Shown: in pieces, positions 48,351 through 57,907 of the stretch
Layout of the letters: the number at the start of each line of letters is the position of its first letter
How positions within the stretch are numbered: the first letter of the stretch is position 1
Assembly: GCF_010015475.1 (NCBI RefSeq)
Contig: NZ_ML974109.1
Coordinates: 22,842-86,841, forward strand
From: Pontibacter pamirensis
GTDB lineage: Bacteria; Bacteroidota; Bacteroidia; Cytophagales; Hymenobacteraceae
Length of the DNA: 64,000 nt
Reading direction: 5' to 3'
Made by a program: the position numbers and the translations under genes
Notes under the pieces: generated by a model
What the model saw: the letters and a program-made list of their open reading frames with translations, nothing else
Databases searched by the model: none
Told to the model about the DNA's origin: nothing

Positions 48351-49361
48351 CTAAAAACTTTCCCTTAACTGGTATGTCTGCCGCATCCGCTTCACCAGGC
48401 GCTCCGACTCCTGGAAGTTCAGTGTTTGCTGGCCATCCGAAAAGGCCTCCTCCGGCTTTTGGTGCGTCTCGTAGATAATGCCATCTGCACCAGCCATCAC
48501 CGCTGCCAGCGACATTTCCTCTACGTAGGCGCGCAATCCAATACCGTGTGACGGGTCTACAATTACAGGAAGGTGCGTTTTTGCTTTTAGTACCGGCACT
48601 GCATTCAGGTCCAACACGTTGCGGTATGCATTCTCGTAAGAACGGATGCCGCGCTCGCAGAGCATGATTTTCTCATTGCCGTTAGAGAAAATGTATTCCG
48701 CTGCCTGCAACAGTTCTTCTAAAGTGCCCGATATACCGCGTTTCAGCAGCACCGGCTTTTGCGCCTCTCCCAGCGAGTCGAGCAGGTTGAAGTTCTGGCT
48801 GTTGCGTGCACCCACTTGGAACACATCCACATAATCCACCATCTCCTCTATCTGAGACACCTGCATCACCTCCGTAATGATTTTGATGCCATTCTCACGG
48901 CAAATGCGGTAAAACATCTGCAGACCTTCCAAGCCCAAGCCCCTGAAAGCATAAGGAGAGCTGCGTGGTTTGAACACACCGCCCCGCATGATTTTCACAT
49001 CATTCGCTACCAGGTGATCTACCACCAACTGTATTTGCTGCTCACTTTCAATAGAGCAAGGACCTGCCATAATGCTGAAGCTGCCTTCGCCAATGACCAC
49101 GCCATCGCCTATGTCAATCCGGGTGGGTTCAACTCTCCATTTGCGAGAGATAAGTTTGTACTCGTCAGACACACGATGTATATCAGCCACACCCTTCAGC
49201 TGCCCGATTGTCCGGATATCAAAATCTCTCTTACCGATACCTACTATGTAGTGGCCGCCCTGAGTTTGAACCTCATTCCCTTTGAAACCTACTTTCTTTA
49301 TTTCCTGCAGGATATTCTCTTTTACATCAGAGGATATACCTTGCTGTAATTGTATAATCAT
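48351..49361 (-). CDS. aroF: 3-deoxy-7-phosphoheptulonate (DAHP) synthase, type I-beta
   Basis: A 336-aa enzyme making the first shikimate intermediate from PEP and erythrose 4-phosphate. An N-terminal ferredoxin-like regulatory domain (residues 1-70) precedes the barrel, with MAGPCSIESEQQI, MRGGVFKPRSSPYAFRG and LPVIVDPSHGIG. It is the last gene of the trp operon and supplies chorismate precursor when tryptophan is low, 2 bases after trpA. Confidence 0.93.
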   Translation of the reverse strand: MIIQLQQGISSDVKENILQEIKKVGFKGNEVQTQGGHYIVGIGKRDFDIRTIGQLKGVADIHRVSDEYKLISRKWRVEPTRIDIGDGVVIGEGSFSIMAGPCSIESEQQIQLVVDHLVANDVKIMRGGVFKPRSSPYAFRGLGLEGLQMFYRICRENGIKIITEVMQVSQIEEMVDYVDVFQVGARNSQNFNLLDSLGEAQKPVLLKRGISGTLEELLQAAEYIFSNGNEKIMLCERGIRSYENAYRNVLDLNAVPVLKAKTHLPVIVDPSHGIGLRAYVEEMSLAAVMAGADGIIYETHQKPEEAFSDGQQTLNFQESERLVKRMRQTYQLRESF

Positions 49362-49363
49362 GC

Positions 49364-50140
49364 TTAATTTCTAATGCGTTGGATAAATGATTGGATATTT
49401 TCCTGAAGTGTTCCCTCCTGTGCCAGCGCCTTTATAAACGCACTGCCGATAATAGCGCCTTTGGCATGCTGGCAGGCCTGCGAAAACGTATTGTTGTCGT
49501 GGATGCCGAAACCAATAAGGCTGGGATTACGCAGCTCCATCTGCCGCACACGCTGGAAATAATCGGTGTTGGCCACGGCTTTGCCTGTTGTGCTCCCCGT
49601 AGTGGAAGCAGAGGAAACCATATACACAAAGCCGTTGGTGTGGCTGTCGATTTCCCGGATGCGCTTTTCCGGTGTCTGTGGGGTTACAAGGAATATCTTG
49701 CACAGGTTATGCTGCTCAAACACCTGCTTATACTCCCGCACATAATCTGAAAGCGGTAAATCAGGCAGAATGATGCCGTCGATGCCAATCTCCTGTGCCT
49801 TCTGGCAAAAGCGCTCCACCCCATACTGCATCACCGGGTTCAAATAGCCCATGAGCACCAGCGGAATCTGTGTTTGCTGCCGGATGTTTTTTAACTGCTC
49901 AAATAACTTCGGAATTGTCATGCCGTTGCGAAGTGCTATATCACTGCTCTGCTGTATGGTTGGCCCATCAGCCAGGGGGTCAGAGAAAGGCATGCCTACT
50001 TCTATTAGGTCTACACCATTCTTCTCAAGCTCCAGGATAATCGGAACCGTGTCTTCCAGGTTCGGGTAGCCTGCTGTAAAGTATACCGAAAGCAGGCCCT
50101 GTGGCTTCTGCTCGAAGAGCGTTTTGATTCTGTTATCCAT
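49364..50140 (-). CDS. trpA: Tryptophan synthase alpha subunit
   Basis: A 258-aa TIM barrel. The catalytic Glu is in [18 protein letters not shown] and the catalytic Asp in [14 protein letters not shown]. It cleaves indole glycerol phosphate to indole, channelled to TrpB. Overlaps trpB by 8 bases. Confidence 0.97.
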   Translation of the reverse strand: MDNRIKTLFEQKPQGLLSVYFTAGYPNLEDTVPIILELEKNGVDLIEVGMPFSDPLADGPTIQQSSDIALRNGMTIPKLFEQLKNIRQQTQIPLVLMGYLNPVMQYGVERFCQKAQEIGIDGIILPDLPLSDYVREYKQVFEQHNLCKIFLVTPQTPEKRIREIDSHTNGFVYMVSSASTTGSTTGKAVANTDYFQRVRQMELRNPSLIGFGIHDNNTFSQACQHAKGAIIGSAFIKALAQEGTLQENIQSFIQRIRN

Positions 50141-51320
50141 TTAGTTGGAATCTATCTAAGTACGTTGACAAATCTTTATCACCACGGCCAGACAGGTTCA
50201 CCACCACCACGTCATCCGGCTTGGCCCCTATTCTGCTTAACGCAGCAAGCGCATGGGCACTTTCCAGCGCCGGGATAATGCCTTCCAGCCTCGTTAGCTC
50301 CAGTACTGCCTGCAGTGCCTCTTCATCGGTTATATTTTCAAAAATAGCGCGCTTTGATTCAAACAGGTGCGCGTGCATCGGGCCTACGCCTGGGTAATCC
50401 AGTCCGGCAGAGATAGAATAAGGCTCTGTTACCTGTCCGTCTTCTGTCTGCATGAGCAAAGTGCGGCTTCCGTGTATGACTCCTTCTTTACCCAACACAG
50501 AAGTAGCCGCTGATTCACCAGACTCTACGCCCATACCTGCTGCTTCCACAGCCACCAGTTTTACTTCCGGCGTATCGAGGTAGTGATAGAAAGCACCGGC
50601 TGCATTGCTACCTCCGCCCACACAGGCCACTACATAATTAGGATTCTCGCTGCCAGTTTTCTCCTTCAACTGCCACTTCATCTCTTCTGATATAATTGCC
50701 TGGAAGCGAGCTACCATATCAGGGTACGGGTGCGGACCAACGACAGAGCCAATGATATAATAAGTATCTTCCGGGTTGTTGATCCAGTCGCGGATGGCTT
50801 CGTTGGTAGCGTCTTTGAGGGTGCGGCTGCCGCTAGTGGCCGGCACCACGGTGGCACCCAGCATTTTCATGCGCGCTACATTAGGCGCCTGACGCAGAAT
50901 GTCCACCTCGCCCATATACACGATACACTCCAGGTTCATCAGGGCACATACCGTTGCTGTGGCCACACCATGCTGACCAGCGCCAGTTTCGGCAATAATG
51001 CGCTTCTTACCCAGGCGCTGCGCCATCAGCACCTGCCCTACCGTATTATTGATTTTGTGGGCCCCCGTGTGGTTCAGGTCTTCCCGTTTCAGGTAAATCT
51101 GCGTGTTGTATTTTTCTGAAAGACGCTTTGCAAAGTACAGCGGCGTCGGGCGGCCTACATAATCCTTTAGCAATGCCTGTAGTTCCTCCTGAAAGTCAGG
51201 AGACTGCATTATCTTCAGGTAGTTTTCCCGCAGCTCTTCCACATTAGGGTGTAGCATTTCAGGGATATAGGCTCCACCGAACTTGCCGTAAAAGCCGTTT
51301 TCGTCAACTGAGTATTTCAT
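50133..51320 (-). CDS. trpB: Tryptophan synthase beta subunit
   Basis: A 395-aa PLP enzyme. The PLP Lys is in [15 protein letters not shown], and the phosphate-binding GGGSNAAG follows. It joins indole with serine. It overlaps trpA and follows a 101-base gap after trpF that holds a palindromic repeat. Confidence 0.98.
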   Translation of the reverse strand: MKYSVDENGFYGKFGGAYIPEMLHPNVEELRENYLKIMQSPDFQEELQALLKDYVGRPTPLYFAKRLSEKYNTQIYLKREDLNHTGAHKINNTVGQVLMAQRLGKKRIIAETGAGQHGVATATVCALMNLECIVYMGEVDILRQAPNVARMKMLGATVVPATSGSRTLKDATNEAIRDWINNPEDTYYIIGSVVGPHPYPDMVARFQAIISEEMKWQLKEKTGSENPNYVVACVGGGSNAAGAFYHYLDTPEVKLVAVEAAGMGVESGESAATSVLGKEGVIHGSRTLLMQTEDGQVTEPYSISAGLDYPGVGPMHAHLFESKRAIFENITDEEALQAVLELTRLEGIIPALESAHALAALSRIGAKPDDVVVVNLSGRGDKDLSTYLDRFQLNG

Positions 51321-51341
51321 GTTTTAGTCTCTATCTCTAAT

Positions 51342-51419
51342 TGTCATTTCGACCAAAGGGTGAAATCTGATATAGGTTGTGAGTAACTAACTCAGATCTC
51401 TCCTATCGTCGAGATGACA
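51342..51419. repeat. Extragenic palindromic repeat between trpF and trpB
   Basis: TGTCATTTCGAC (51342-51353) and GTCGAGATGACA (51408-51419) pair except at one position, with ATCTGA/TCAGAT inside. This motif is common between genes of Cytophagales genomes (family knowledge). It lies inside the trp operon transcript and could affect message decay or polarity. Confidence 0.75.
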
Positions 51420-51421
51420 TT

Positions 51422-52054
51422 TTATAATTTACTTTTCATTAATGTCATCAACTGCTTCAACTCCTCTACCTTTTTCAGGCCCGGCTCCTGTTCAAATCCG
51501 CTGTTTACATCTACGGCTAAGGGTTTCGGCCTCAGCTCTTCAAACTCTTTCTGCTGCAGGTTCTCCAGCGTAAGCCCGCCGCTCAGGAAGTAAGGTTTGT
51601 CAGCGATATGGCCTTTTAGCAGCTCCCAGTCAAAGACAACACCATTGCCGCCATACTGCTTCCCTTTCGTGTCAAACAGGAAATAGTCGCAGAAGCGTTC
51701 ATAAAGCAGGGTACTCTGAAAAGAGAAACTATCTCCAACTGAGAACGCTTTTATTACTTTCACTCCTTCTTCCTGAAGCTCCTGGCACTGCCGTGGTGTT
51801 TCATTCCCGTGCAGCTGCACCAAATCCAGGTGATATGTCTTTACCTTCTCTAAGATTTCTTCCGTGCTTTGGTTTACAAACACTCCTATTTTCTGAACAG
51901 ACGCAGGCAGGGAAACTAATAGTTCTGGTGTGATAGTTTCTCCGACGAAGCGTTTGGAATTCTTATAGAAGATAAAGCCCATGAAGTCAGGTTGCAGCGC
52001 AGCTACTTGCCGGATGTTTTCTGGTTCGCGCATGCCGCATACTTTCACCTTCAT
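51422..52054 (-). CDS. trpF: Phosphoribosylanthranilate isomerase
   Basis: A 210-aa TIM barrel. The catalytic Cys is in KVCGMREPENIRQ and the Asp in KPLAVDVNSGFE. It converts PRA to CdRP. Overlaps trpC by 4 bases. Confidence 0.96.
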   Translation of the reverse strand: MKVKVCGMREPENIRQVAALQPDFMGFIFYKNSKRFVGETITPELLVSLPASVQKIGVFVNQSTEEILEKVKTYHLDLVQLHGNETPRQCQELQEEGVKVIKAFSVGDSFSFQSTLLYERFCDYFLFDTKGKQYGGNGVVFDWELLKGHIADKPYFLSGGLTLENLQQKEFEELRPKPLAVDVNSGFEQEPGLKKVEELKQLMTLMKSKL

Positions 52055-52866
52055 GCCACCTTCTCCTTTTTCCCCTGTAACGCCCGAAGTTCTTTAATAA
52101 AAACAGCAGCAGCACGTTCCGGGCGACTGTTCGTCATAAAGCTCTCCCCAATAAGGAAACCGTTGTAGCCTGCCTCCTGCAAATCTACCAAGGTCTGTGG
52201 CTGGCTCAGGCCGCTTTCAGAAATTTTTGTGACTCCTGAAGGAATATGCTTCGCCAACTCGAAAGACAAACCAACATCAGTTTTGAAGGTTTTGAGGTTG
52301 CGGTTATTCACACCGACCACCGTCACCTCGTCGTTCATGCTCTGCTGTAGCTCTTCCAGGTTATGCACCTCGAGTAATACTTCAAGACCTAGAGTGCAGG
52401 CAAAGGCAGCAAGTTCCTTCAGGCGGGCAGGCTCCAGTGCAGCGGCAATCAGCAGTATGGCATCAGCACCTATCGATTTTGCCTCCACCATCTGGTATTC
52501 ATCCACCATAAAGTCTTTGCGCAGGATCGGGCAGTAGTTAAACTTTCTGGCGGTTGTTAAGTCTTCGTTTCTGCCGCCAAAGTAATTGGTGTCTGTCAGG
52601 ATAGACAAAGCGGAAGCTCCGGCCTGCATATATCCGATAGAGGTTCTCTCCACCGAAACATAAGGATTGATGTCTCCTTTAGAAGGGGACTTGCGTTTAA
52701 TTTCTGCTATGATACCGCTTTTGTCCGGGCGCAACAGGTAGCGCTCCAGCGAAACGCAGGGCGTGTTAAAGTAGATGCTTTTCTCCAGCAGCTTTACCGG
52801 ATATAATTCTTTGCGCTCCGCAACTTCTTTATATTTCTGGGCAATGATTTCGTCTAGGATGTTCAT
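52051..52866 (-). CDS. trpC: Indole-3-glycerol phosphate synthase
   Basis: A 271-aa TIM barrel with the signature IIAEIKRKSPSKG (substrate Lys), EVHNLEELQ and VVGVNNRNLKTF. It closes the indole ring of CdRP. It precedes trpF, with which it overlaps, and follows a 175-base gap after trpD. Confidence 0.96.
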   Translation of the reverse strand: MNILDEIIAQKYKEVAERKELYPVKLLEKSIYFNTPCVSLERYLLRPDKSGIIAEIKRKSPSKGDINPYVSVERTSIGYMQAGASALSILTDTNYFGGRNEDLTTARKFNYCPILRKDFMVDEYQMVEAKSIGADAILLIAAALEPARLKELAAFACTLGLEVLLEVHNLEELQQSMNDEVTVVGVNNRNLKTFKTDVGLSFELAKHIPSGVTKISESGLSQPQTLVDLQEAGYNGFLIGESFMTNSRPERAAAVFIKELRALQGKKEKVA

Positions 52867-52931
52867 ATCATTAATGTGTTTCTTGCTGATTACACTGAGT
52901 CTTTATTCGTCTTGAGCAGTCCAACCACCCC

Positions 52932-52962
52932 TAACCCCTCCTGGGGGTAAAGGGGCCCCCTT
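52932..52962. repeat. GC-rich palindromic element in the trpD-trpC gap
   Basis: TAACCCCTCCTGGGGGTAAA then GGGGCCCCC give several G/C pairings (CCCCT/AGGGG and others) in otherwise AT-rich DNA. Such repeats are common in Bacteroidetes intergenic regions; function unknown. Confidence 0.5.
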
Positions 52963-53041
52963 TGAAGTCTAAGGCGGGGAATTTTCCAGCCTTTCTTGTT
53001 TTAAGCACTTATATTTCATTGTTGCAGCTATGCAAGGAGTT

Positions 53042-54049
53042 TTATACCGCTACCTTCTGGTCCTTTACAAGCCTATTAAACAAGTCATAAGCCTTGCCTG
53101 AGACAAGTGTTTCTTGAGCAAGCGCTACAGCGTCTTTTGTTTCCAGTTCTGGTCTGGCAGTCTGCAGGGCCATGCCTGCATTCGCGGCTACTACCGCTGT
53201 CTGTGCCTCCGTTCCGGTACCTTGCAACACTTTCAAAAATAATGCTGCTGAGCCTGCCACATCGTCTCCGCCTTGAATTTGCTCGTGCTTTAGCTTCGGC
53301 AGTCCCAGTGTGTCTGCATCATACAGCGCCTCTTTGTTATCAGAAATTACCTTGAACGGGCTGGTCAGGGAAATCTCATCATAGCCATCCAAGGTGTGGA
53401 TGATGCTGTAGTGTACCTCCGGTTGTTGCTGGTAAAGGTAGCCGTACATGCGGGCTAGCTCTAAACTGAATACGCCCACCATCTGCCGCTTCGGGAAGGC
53501 TGGATTAACCATGGGGCCAAGCATATTAAAAAATGTTTTAACACCTAGCTCTCTGCGGATTGGCCCCACGCTCTTCATCGCCGGGTGGAACAGCGGGGCG
53601 TGCAGGAAACAGATATTATATTTGTCAATGCTTCGCTCCAGCGCATCGGTGTCGGTAGTGAATTTTATACCCAATGCCTCCAGCACGTTAGAAGAACCAC
53701 AAGAAGAAGATACGCCATAGTTGCCGTGCTTGGCCACATGCACACCTGCTGCCGCCACTACAAAGGAGGAAAGCGTACTAATGTTAAAAGTATCCTTGCC
53801 ATCACCACCCGTACCACACAGGTCGATAGGATTATATGCATCCAAATCCACGCGCTGGCAAAGGTCCAGCAGCGCATTCCGGAAGCCTTCCAATTCATCC
53901 ACCGTAATGCTCCGCATCATAAATACGGTTAAAAAACTGGCAATCTGGTTCTGGTTATACTTGCCAGCCGTAACATTCACCAGCACTTCGTGCGCCTGCT
54001 CTTTAGTAAGCGTCTTATGCTCGAATAAGTGGTTCAGTATTTCTTTCAT
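53042..54049 (-). CDS. trpD: Anthranilate phosphoribosyltransferase
   Basis: A 335-aa transferase. The PRPP-binding GTGGDGKDTFNIST loop is near residue 80, and KHGNYGVSSSCGSSNVLEAL follows. It joins PRPP and anthranilate. Separate gaps before and after (118 and 175 bases) make this part of the operon looser than the rest. Confidence 0.96.
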   Translation of the reverse strand: MKEILNHLFEHKTLTKEQAHEVLVNVTAGKYNQNQIASFLTVFMMRSITVDELEGFRNALLDLCQRVDLDAYNPIDLCGTGGDGKDTFNISTLSSFVVAAAGVHVAKHGNYGVSSSCGSSNVLEALGIKFTTDTDALERSIDKYNICFLHAPLFHPAMKSVGPIRRELGVKTFFNMLGPMVNPAFPKRQMVGVFSLELARMYGYLYQQQPEVHYSIIHTLDGYDEISLTSPFKVISDNKEALYDADTLGLPKLKHEQIQGGDDVAGSAALFLKVLQGTGTEAQTAVVAANAGMALQTARPELETKDAVALAQETLVSGKAYDLFNRLVKDQKVAV

Positions 54050-54167
54050 CTCTTTCTTTATAGCTAAAGGTTTTTGAAAAAAGTGAGGAAGATATGGGAC
54101 TTCTAAAATGAAGGTTTTATCTCAAAAAGAAGTCTTAAGTCCTTTGTCGAACAATCCTTTGTCAACC

Positions 54168-54731
54168 TCAGCTTTCCAGCCAGTTCTTAATAATCTGCTT
54201 GCCGTGCTCTGTCAGCACTGACTCCGGGTGGAACTGCACGCCGCGCACATCATGCTCTCTGTGGCGTAGCGCCATGATACGGCCTGCCTCGTCTACGGCG
54301 GTTGGTATAAGGCAATCCGGCATTTCCTCTTCCACTAACCAGGAATGGTAGCGGCCTGTACCAAATTGCTGGGGCATGTTCCGGAAAAGTGGCTCATCCT
54401 CACTTACAATACGCACAGGTGTGGCGATTCCGTGCCATACTTCGTTGCTGTTAAACAACTTGCCTCCGTATACCTCCCCAATGGCTTGATGTCCGAGGCA
54501 CACCCCAAACAGGCTCCTGTTCGAGCCATAAGTGCGGATGACATCTTTCAATATGCCTGCCTCATCCGGAATACCCGGACCTGGTGATAGCATGATTTTC
54601 TGAAAAGCGCCTACTTCCTCCAGCGTAATTTTATCGTTTCTCCGCACAGTTACCTGTGCACCTAACTCCTGCAGCAGGTGCACGAGGTTATAGGTGAAGG
54701 AATCGTAATTATCTATAACAAGAACTTCCAT
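54168..54731 (-). CDS. trpG: Anthranilate synthase component II (glutaminase)
   Basis: A 187-aa class I glutamine amidotransferase: Cys in GVCLGHQAIG, His-Glu in QFHPESVLTEHG. It supplies ammonia to TrpE. One base separates it from trpE, so they are translated together. Confidence 0.96.
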   Translation of the reverse strand: MEVLVIDNYDSFTYNLVHLLQELGAQVTVRRNDKITLEEVGAFQKIMLSPGPGIPDEAGILKDVIRTYGSNRSLFGVCLGHQAIGEVYGGKLFNSNEVWHGIATPVRIVSEDEPLFRNMPQQFGTGRYHSWLVEEEMPDCLIPTAVDEAGRIMALRHREHDVRGVQFHPESVLTEHGKQIIKNWLES

Positions 54732-54732
54732 A

Positions 54733-56145
54733 TCAGTTAATTTCCTGGGCTATTTGAAGGGCACGGCGCAGTGCCATCAGTTTATTGTCTACCTCCTGCA
54801 GCTCGCTTTCCGGGTTAGAAGCGGCCACAATGCCTGCACCGGCCTGGTAGTATAATTTATAGTCTTTGCTCAAAAAAGAGCGAATCATAATGGCGCTGTT
54901 AAAGTTCCCGTTGAAATCAAGGAAGCCAATGCAGCCACCATAAAAGGCGCGGTTGGTGGTTTCGTAGCGGTCGATGAGTTGCATGGCCATGTGCTTGGGA
55001 GCACCGGAGAGCGTACCCGCCGGAAAGGTGCTGGCAATCATCGGCAACGAATCCTCCTGCTTGTTCAGTTCTCCTGATACTTTGGATACCAGATGGATGA
55101 CGTGGGAATAAAACTGGATTTCGCGGAAGGTCTCCACTTTCACACTGTGGCCGTTGCGGCTGATGTCGTTACGAGCCAGGTCTACCAGCATCACATGCTC
55201 CGCGTTTTCTTTCGGGTCTGCCAACAATTTCTCGGCAAGGGCGGCATCAGCAGCGTCATCGCCTGTTCTCCTGAAAGTGCCGGCAATTGGGAAGATGCTG
55301 GCTTTCTTGTCTTTTATCACCAGCTGTGCCTCCGGTGAGGAGCCAAAGATTTTAAAGCTACCGTAGTCGAAGTAAAAAAGGTAAGGCGAAGGGTTAACGG
55401 AGCGCAGCGCACGGTATACATTAAATTCATCGCCCTGAAAAGCCTGTGCAAAACGACGTGAAAGCACCAGTTGGAATACATCGCCCCGGAAGCAATGCTG
55501 TTTGGCCTTTTCAATGTTCTTCAGATAGTCGTGGCTGCTGATGTTCTGCTCTTCCTCTCCTACAGTTTTAAAAGTATAGCTTGGAATATTTCGGCTGTTT
55601 AGCAGGGCCTCAAGCTGATTAATACCATCGTCGCTGCCCTGGTTGTAGCTATGAGCAAAAATAAAAGCCTCGTTTGTGAAGTGGTTGATAGCAATAATGT
55701 AATGGTATACCGCATAGTATAGGTCTGGAATCTGCTGGCGGTCCGGGCGAAGGTTCAGCTCTATATCTTCAAAGTACCGCACGGCATCGTAGTTCATGTA
55801 ACCGAACAGGCCATTATGGATGAAGTTAAACTTGGTTTGCTCTTCAACATCAAAGCTTCCTGAAAAGGCAGCCAGTCGCTCCGGCACATTTATTTCTTTT
55901 GTAATGTGGGTGTGGCGGATGCTGCCGTCGGGAAAGGTTTCTGTCAGCACCTCGTTCTCTGCTTTGATGCTGGCCATGGGGCTGCAGCAGATATAGGAGA
56001 AGCTGTTTTCGGCGCCGTGGTAGTCGGAACTTTCGAGCAGAATGCTATTAGGGAAGCGGTCCCGCAGTTTCAGGTAGACGCTGACAGGGGTTAGCGTATC
56101 GGCCAGCAGGCGCTTGTAGGTAGTACTGATTTTGTAGTTCTTCAT
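54733..56145 (-). CDS. trpE: Anthranilate synthase component I
   Basis: A 470-aa chorismate-using enzyme. The N-terminal LLESS motif (in SILLESSDYHGAENSF, about residue 30) binds tryptophan for feedback inhibition; the C-terminal catalytic part has GTLSGAPKHMAMQLID and GCIGFLDFNGNFNSAIMIRS. The start MKNYKIS is chosen over an in-frame TTG in the terminator arm. It is the first gene of the operon, 26 bases after an attenuator hairpin. Confidence 0.96.
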   Translation of the reverse strand: MKNYKISTTYKRLLADTLTPVSVYLKLRDRFPNSILLESSDYHGAENSFSYICCSPMASIKAENEVLTETFPDGSIRHTHITKEINVPERLAAFSGSFDVEEQTKFNFIHNGLFGYMNYDAVRYFEDIELNLRPDRQQIPDLYYAVYHYIIAINHFTNEAFIFAHSYNQGSDDGINQLEALLNSRNIPSYTFKTVGEEEQNISSHDYLKNIEKAKQHCFRGDVFQLVLSRRFAQAFQGDEFNVYRALRSVNPSPYLFYFDYGSFKIFGSSPEAQLVIKDKKASIFPIAGTFRRTGDDAADAALAEKLLADPKENAEHVMLVDLARNDISRNGHSVKVETFREIQFYSHVIHLVSKVSGELNKQEDSLPMIASTFPAGTLSGAPKHMAMQLIDRYETTNRAFYGGCIGFLDFNGNFNSAIMIRSFLSKDYKLYYQAGAGIVAASNPESELQEVDNKLMALRRALQIAQEIN

Positions 56146-56167
56146 CGTTTTATAGAAGGTGCTAAAC

Positions 56168-56200
56168 AAAAAGCCCGCTATTCCAGTGAACAGCGGGCTT
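56168..56200 (-). terminator. Attenuator (terminator) hairpin of the trp operon
   Basis: On the minus strand AAGCCCGCT (56200-56192) pairs with AGCGGGCTT (56179-56171), followed by TTTTTGTTTAG. The 5' arm and loop hold GCTGTTCAC (56194-56186), which also pairs with an upstream segment, so this stem competes with an antiterminator. Confidence 0.9.
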
Positions 56201-56230
56201 TTTTCTAATATCGTGTGCTATCTTATTTCA

Positions 56231-56308
56231 TCATATATACATAGCAGAGCTGTTCACGTTTTGTTTTTCAACGTGCCACCACCATGCTGTATGTAAATTC
56301 TGATTCAC
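56231..56308 (-). CDS. trpL: trp leader peptide
   Basis: A 25-residue frame starting at GTG (56308): NQNLHTAWWWHVEKQNVNSS and a short tail. Three consecutive Trp codons (56284-56276) lie just before the stem CACGTT/AACGTG. When charged tRNA-Trp is scarce a ribosome would stall there. A TAA directly before the GTG sets the start. No strong Shine-Dalgarno is visible, as is common in Bacteroidetes. Confidence 0.85.
   Translation of the reverse strand: MNQNLHTAWWWHVEKQNVNSSAMYI
56249..56275 (-). promoter_or_regulatory. trp pause hairpin and antiterminator segment
   Basis: CACGTT (56275-56270) pairs with AACGTG (56260-56255), and GTGAACAGC (56257-56249) pairs over 9 bases with GCTGTTCAC (56194-56186) in the terminator. 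These are the classical 1:2 and 2:3 pairings of attenuation. Confidence 0.85.
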
Positions 56309-56356
56309 TTATCTTTCTGTCTTTAACATTGAAGGTTACTTTCTCCTCCACTTTCA

Positions 56357-56387
56357 CAAAAATAGAGGCTAATTTGATAACTCCCAA
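56357..56387 (-). promoter_or_regulatory. Predicted trp promoter (Bacteroidetes type)
   Basis: On the minus strand TTG (56387-56385), 20 bases, then TATTTTTG (56364-56357), matching the TTG / TAnnTTTG consensus. It would start transcription about 40 bases before the leader peptide. Confidence 0.7.
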
Positions 56388-56404
56388 CAATTGGCCACAT
56401 TTTT

Positions 56405-57907
56405 TTATTTATCCGTTACATCTGGCAGCAGATCTGCCTCTTCCTGCTGCATCACCACCTGAAGCGGTAAATCTCCACACGTATTCCGAAGCAACGTCTT
56501 ATAGAAGGCAATGCTTTTTTCGAATACCTCCACCTCCAGGCGTTCATCTACATTATGCACCAACTGAGCATCTTCGCGGGTTACCACCTGCGGACCAAAG
56601 CGATAGATGTTGTTGGTGAGGTTTGTGTAGTGCCTCGCGTCTGTTGAACCCGGGAAAAGAGCAGGCACTACAAGCGCCACTTTCGGGAAAGTCTCTCTTA
56701 TACTCTGTTCTAAAGCGGCATAGGTCCATGTATCGGTTGCGGTAATGGGAGACGGCGGCGTATACTTGCCCTTCATCTCTATCTGAACGCGCTCGTCATT
56801 TATTGCTTTAGTTACATGCTTCAGCACCGTTTGCTGATCCTCACCGTTCAGAATCCGGATGTTGAGAACAGCCTTTGCCATACGAGGCATCACATTATAG
56901 GTGTCGCCAGCCTCTAAAACAGTAGGAGTCATTTGTGTGCGAATAAGTGCGCCGGTGGCTTGGTCCTTTGCCAGCATCTTTAGTATTTTTCCTTTAAACA
57001 AGCCATAATGGCGCATGGCAAATTTGTACTTGCCACCCATTTTGTTTGCCATCAACTCCATTGTTTCTTTGGTGGTTGGAATCATGCGCGCTTCAAAGGG
57101 GGTGTTCTGCAGGCGGTTCAAGGCTGCACTCAGAATAGAAACAGGCGTGTCGCGCGGTGGTGCAGAAGAATGCCCACCCTCTCCATTTACCTTTAGCTGC
57201 AGGTTCATGCCCCCTTTCGCTGCTGTACCTATAAAAGCAATGGGTTCTTCCACTCCTGGCAAAATTCCTTTCGCCACAGCCAGGCCTTCGTCAAAAACAG
57301 CTTCAAGTTTTACGCCCTGTTCCTGCAGGTATTCACTTATTTTGCCTGCACCTTCAGTACCTCCCACCTCTTCATCATGCCCAAAAGCTAAGTAAATCGT
57401 TCTTTCCGGACTGTATCCCTGCTGCAACAGTTGTTCTACGGCTTCCATAATGGCTATCACCCGGTATTTATCATCCAGTGCGCCACGGCCCCAGATATAG
57501 CCGTCTTTCACTACACCCGCGTATGGCTGCTGTTGCCAATCATGCTTTGTCTCCTCTTCCACAGGCACCACATCCATGTGCGCACTCAGTAATACAGGGG
57601 GCAAGTCAGGATCCGTTCCAAGCCAGGTATAAAGCAGGCTATACCCGTTAATTACTTCTTTCTGCAATTGCTGGTGTAAGGCGGGAAAAGCCTCTCCAAG
57701 GTAGTCGTGCAGGCTTAAAAACTCAGAATACCTGAATTCCTGTTCATCAACATCTGAAGCCGTCTGAAAAGAAATTGCTTTTGCCAGCTTTTGAACCGCT
57801 TCGGCAGTGATAGCAGATGAGGCAGCATCTTTAAAATCAGTATCCTGAGCAAAAGCATTGGGGTAAGAAAAGACTAGAAAGATAAATATAAAAAGATATT
57901 GCCTCAT
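56405..57907 (-). CDS. Exported M20-family metallopeptidase
   Basis: A 500-aa zinc peptidase with a signal peptide (LFIFIFLVFSYPNAFAQ). Active-site motifs: LSAHMDVVPVEE (metal His and catalytic Asp), WGRGALDDKYRVIAIM (bridging Asp), FGHDEEVGGTEG (Glu base and metal Glu) and a C-terminal STDARHYTNL with the last metal His. It resembles carboxypeptidase S-type dipeptidases, probably trimming peptides in the periplasm. It lies between the trp and his blocks without a sequence link to either. Confidence 0.9.
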   Translation of the reverse strand: MRQYLFIFIFLVFSYPNAFAQDTDFKDAASSAITAEAVQKLAKAISFQTASDVDEQEFRYSEFLSLHDYLGEAFPALHQQLQKEVINGYSLLYTWLGTDPDLPPVLLSAHMDVVPVEEETKHDWQQQPYAGVVKDGYIWGRGALDDKYRVIAIMEAVEQLLQQGYSPERTIYLAFGHDEEVGGTEGAGKISEYLQEQGVKLEAVFDEGLAVAKGILPGVEEPIAFIGTAAKGGMNLQLKVNGEGGHSSAPPRDTPVSILSAALNRLQNTPFEARMIPTTKETMELMANKMGGKYKFAMRHYGLFKGKILKMLAKDQATGALIRTQMTPTVLEAGDTYNVMPRMAKAVLNIRILNGEDQQTVLKHVTKAINDERVQIEMKGKYTPPSPITATDTWTYAALEQSIRETFPKVALVVPALFPGSTDARHYTNLTNNIYRFGPQVVTREDAQLVHNVDERLEVEVFEKSIAFYKTLLRNTCGDLPLQVVMQQEEADLLPDVTDK

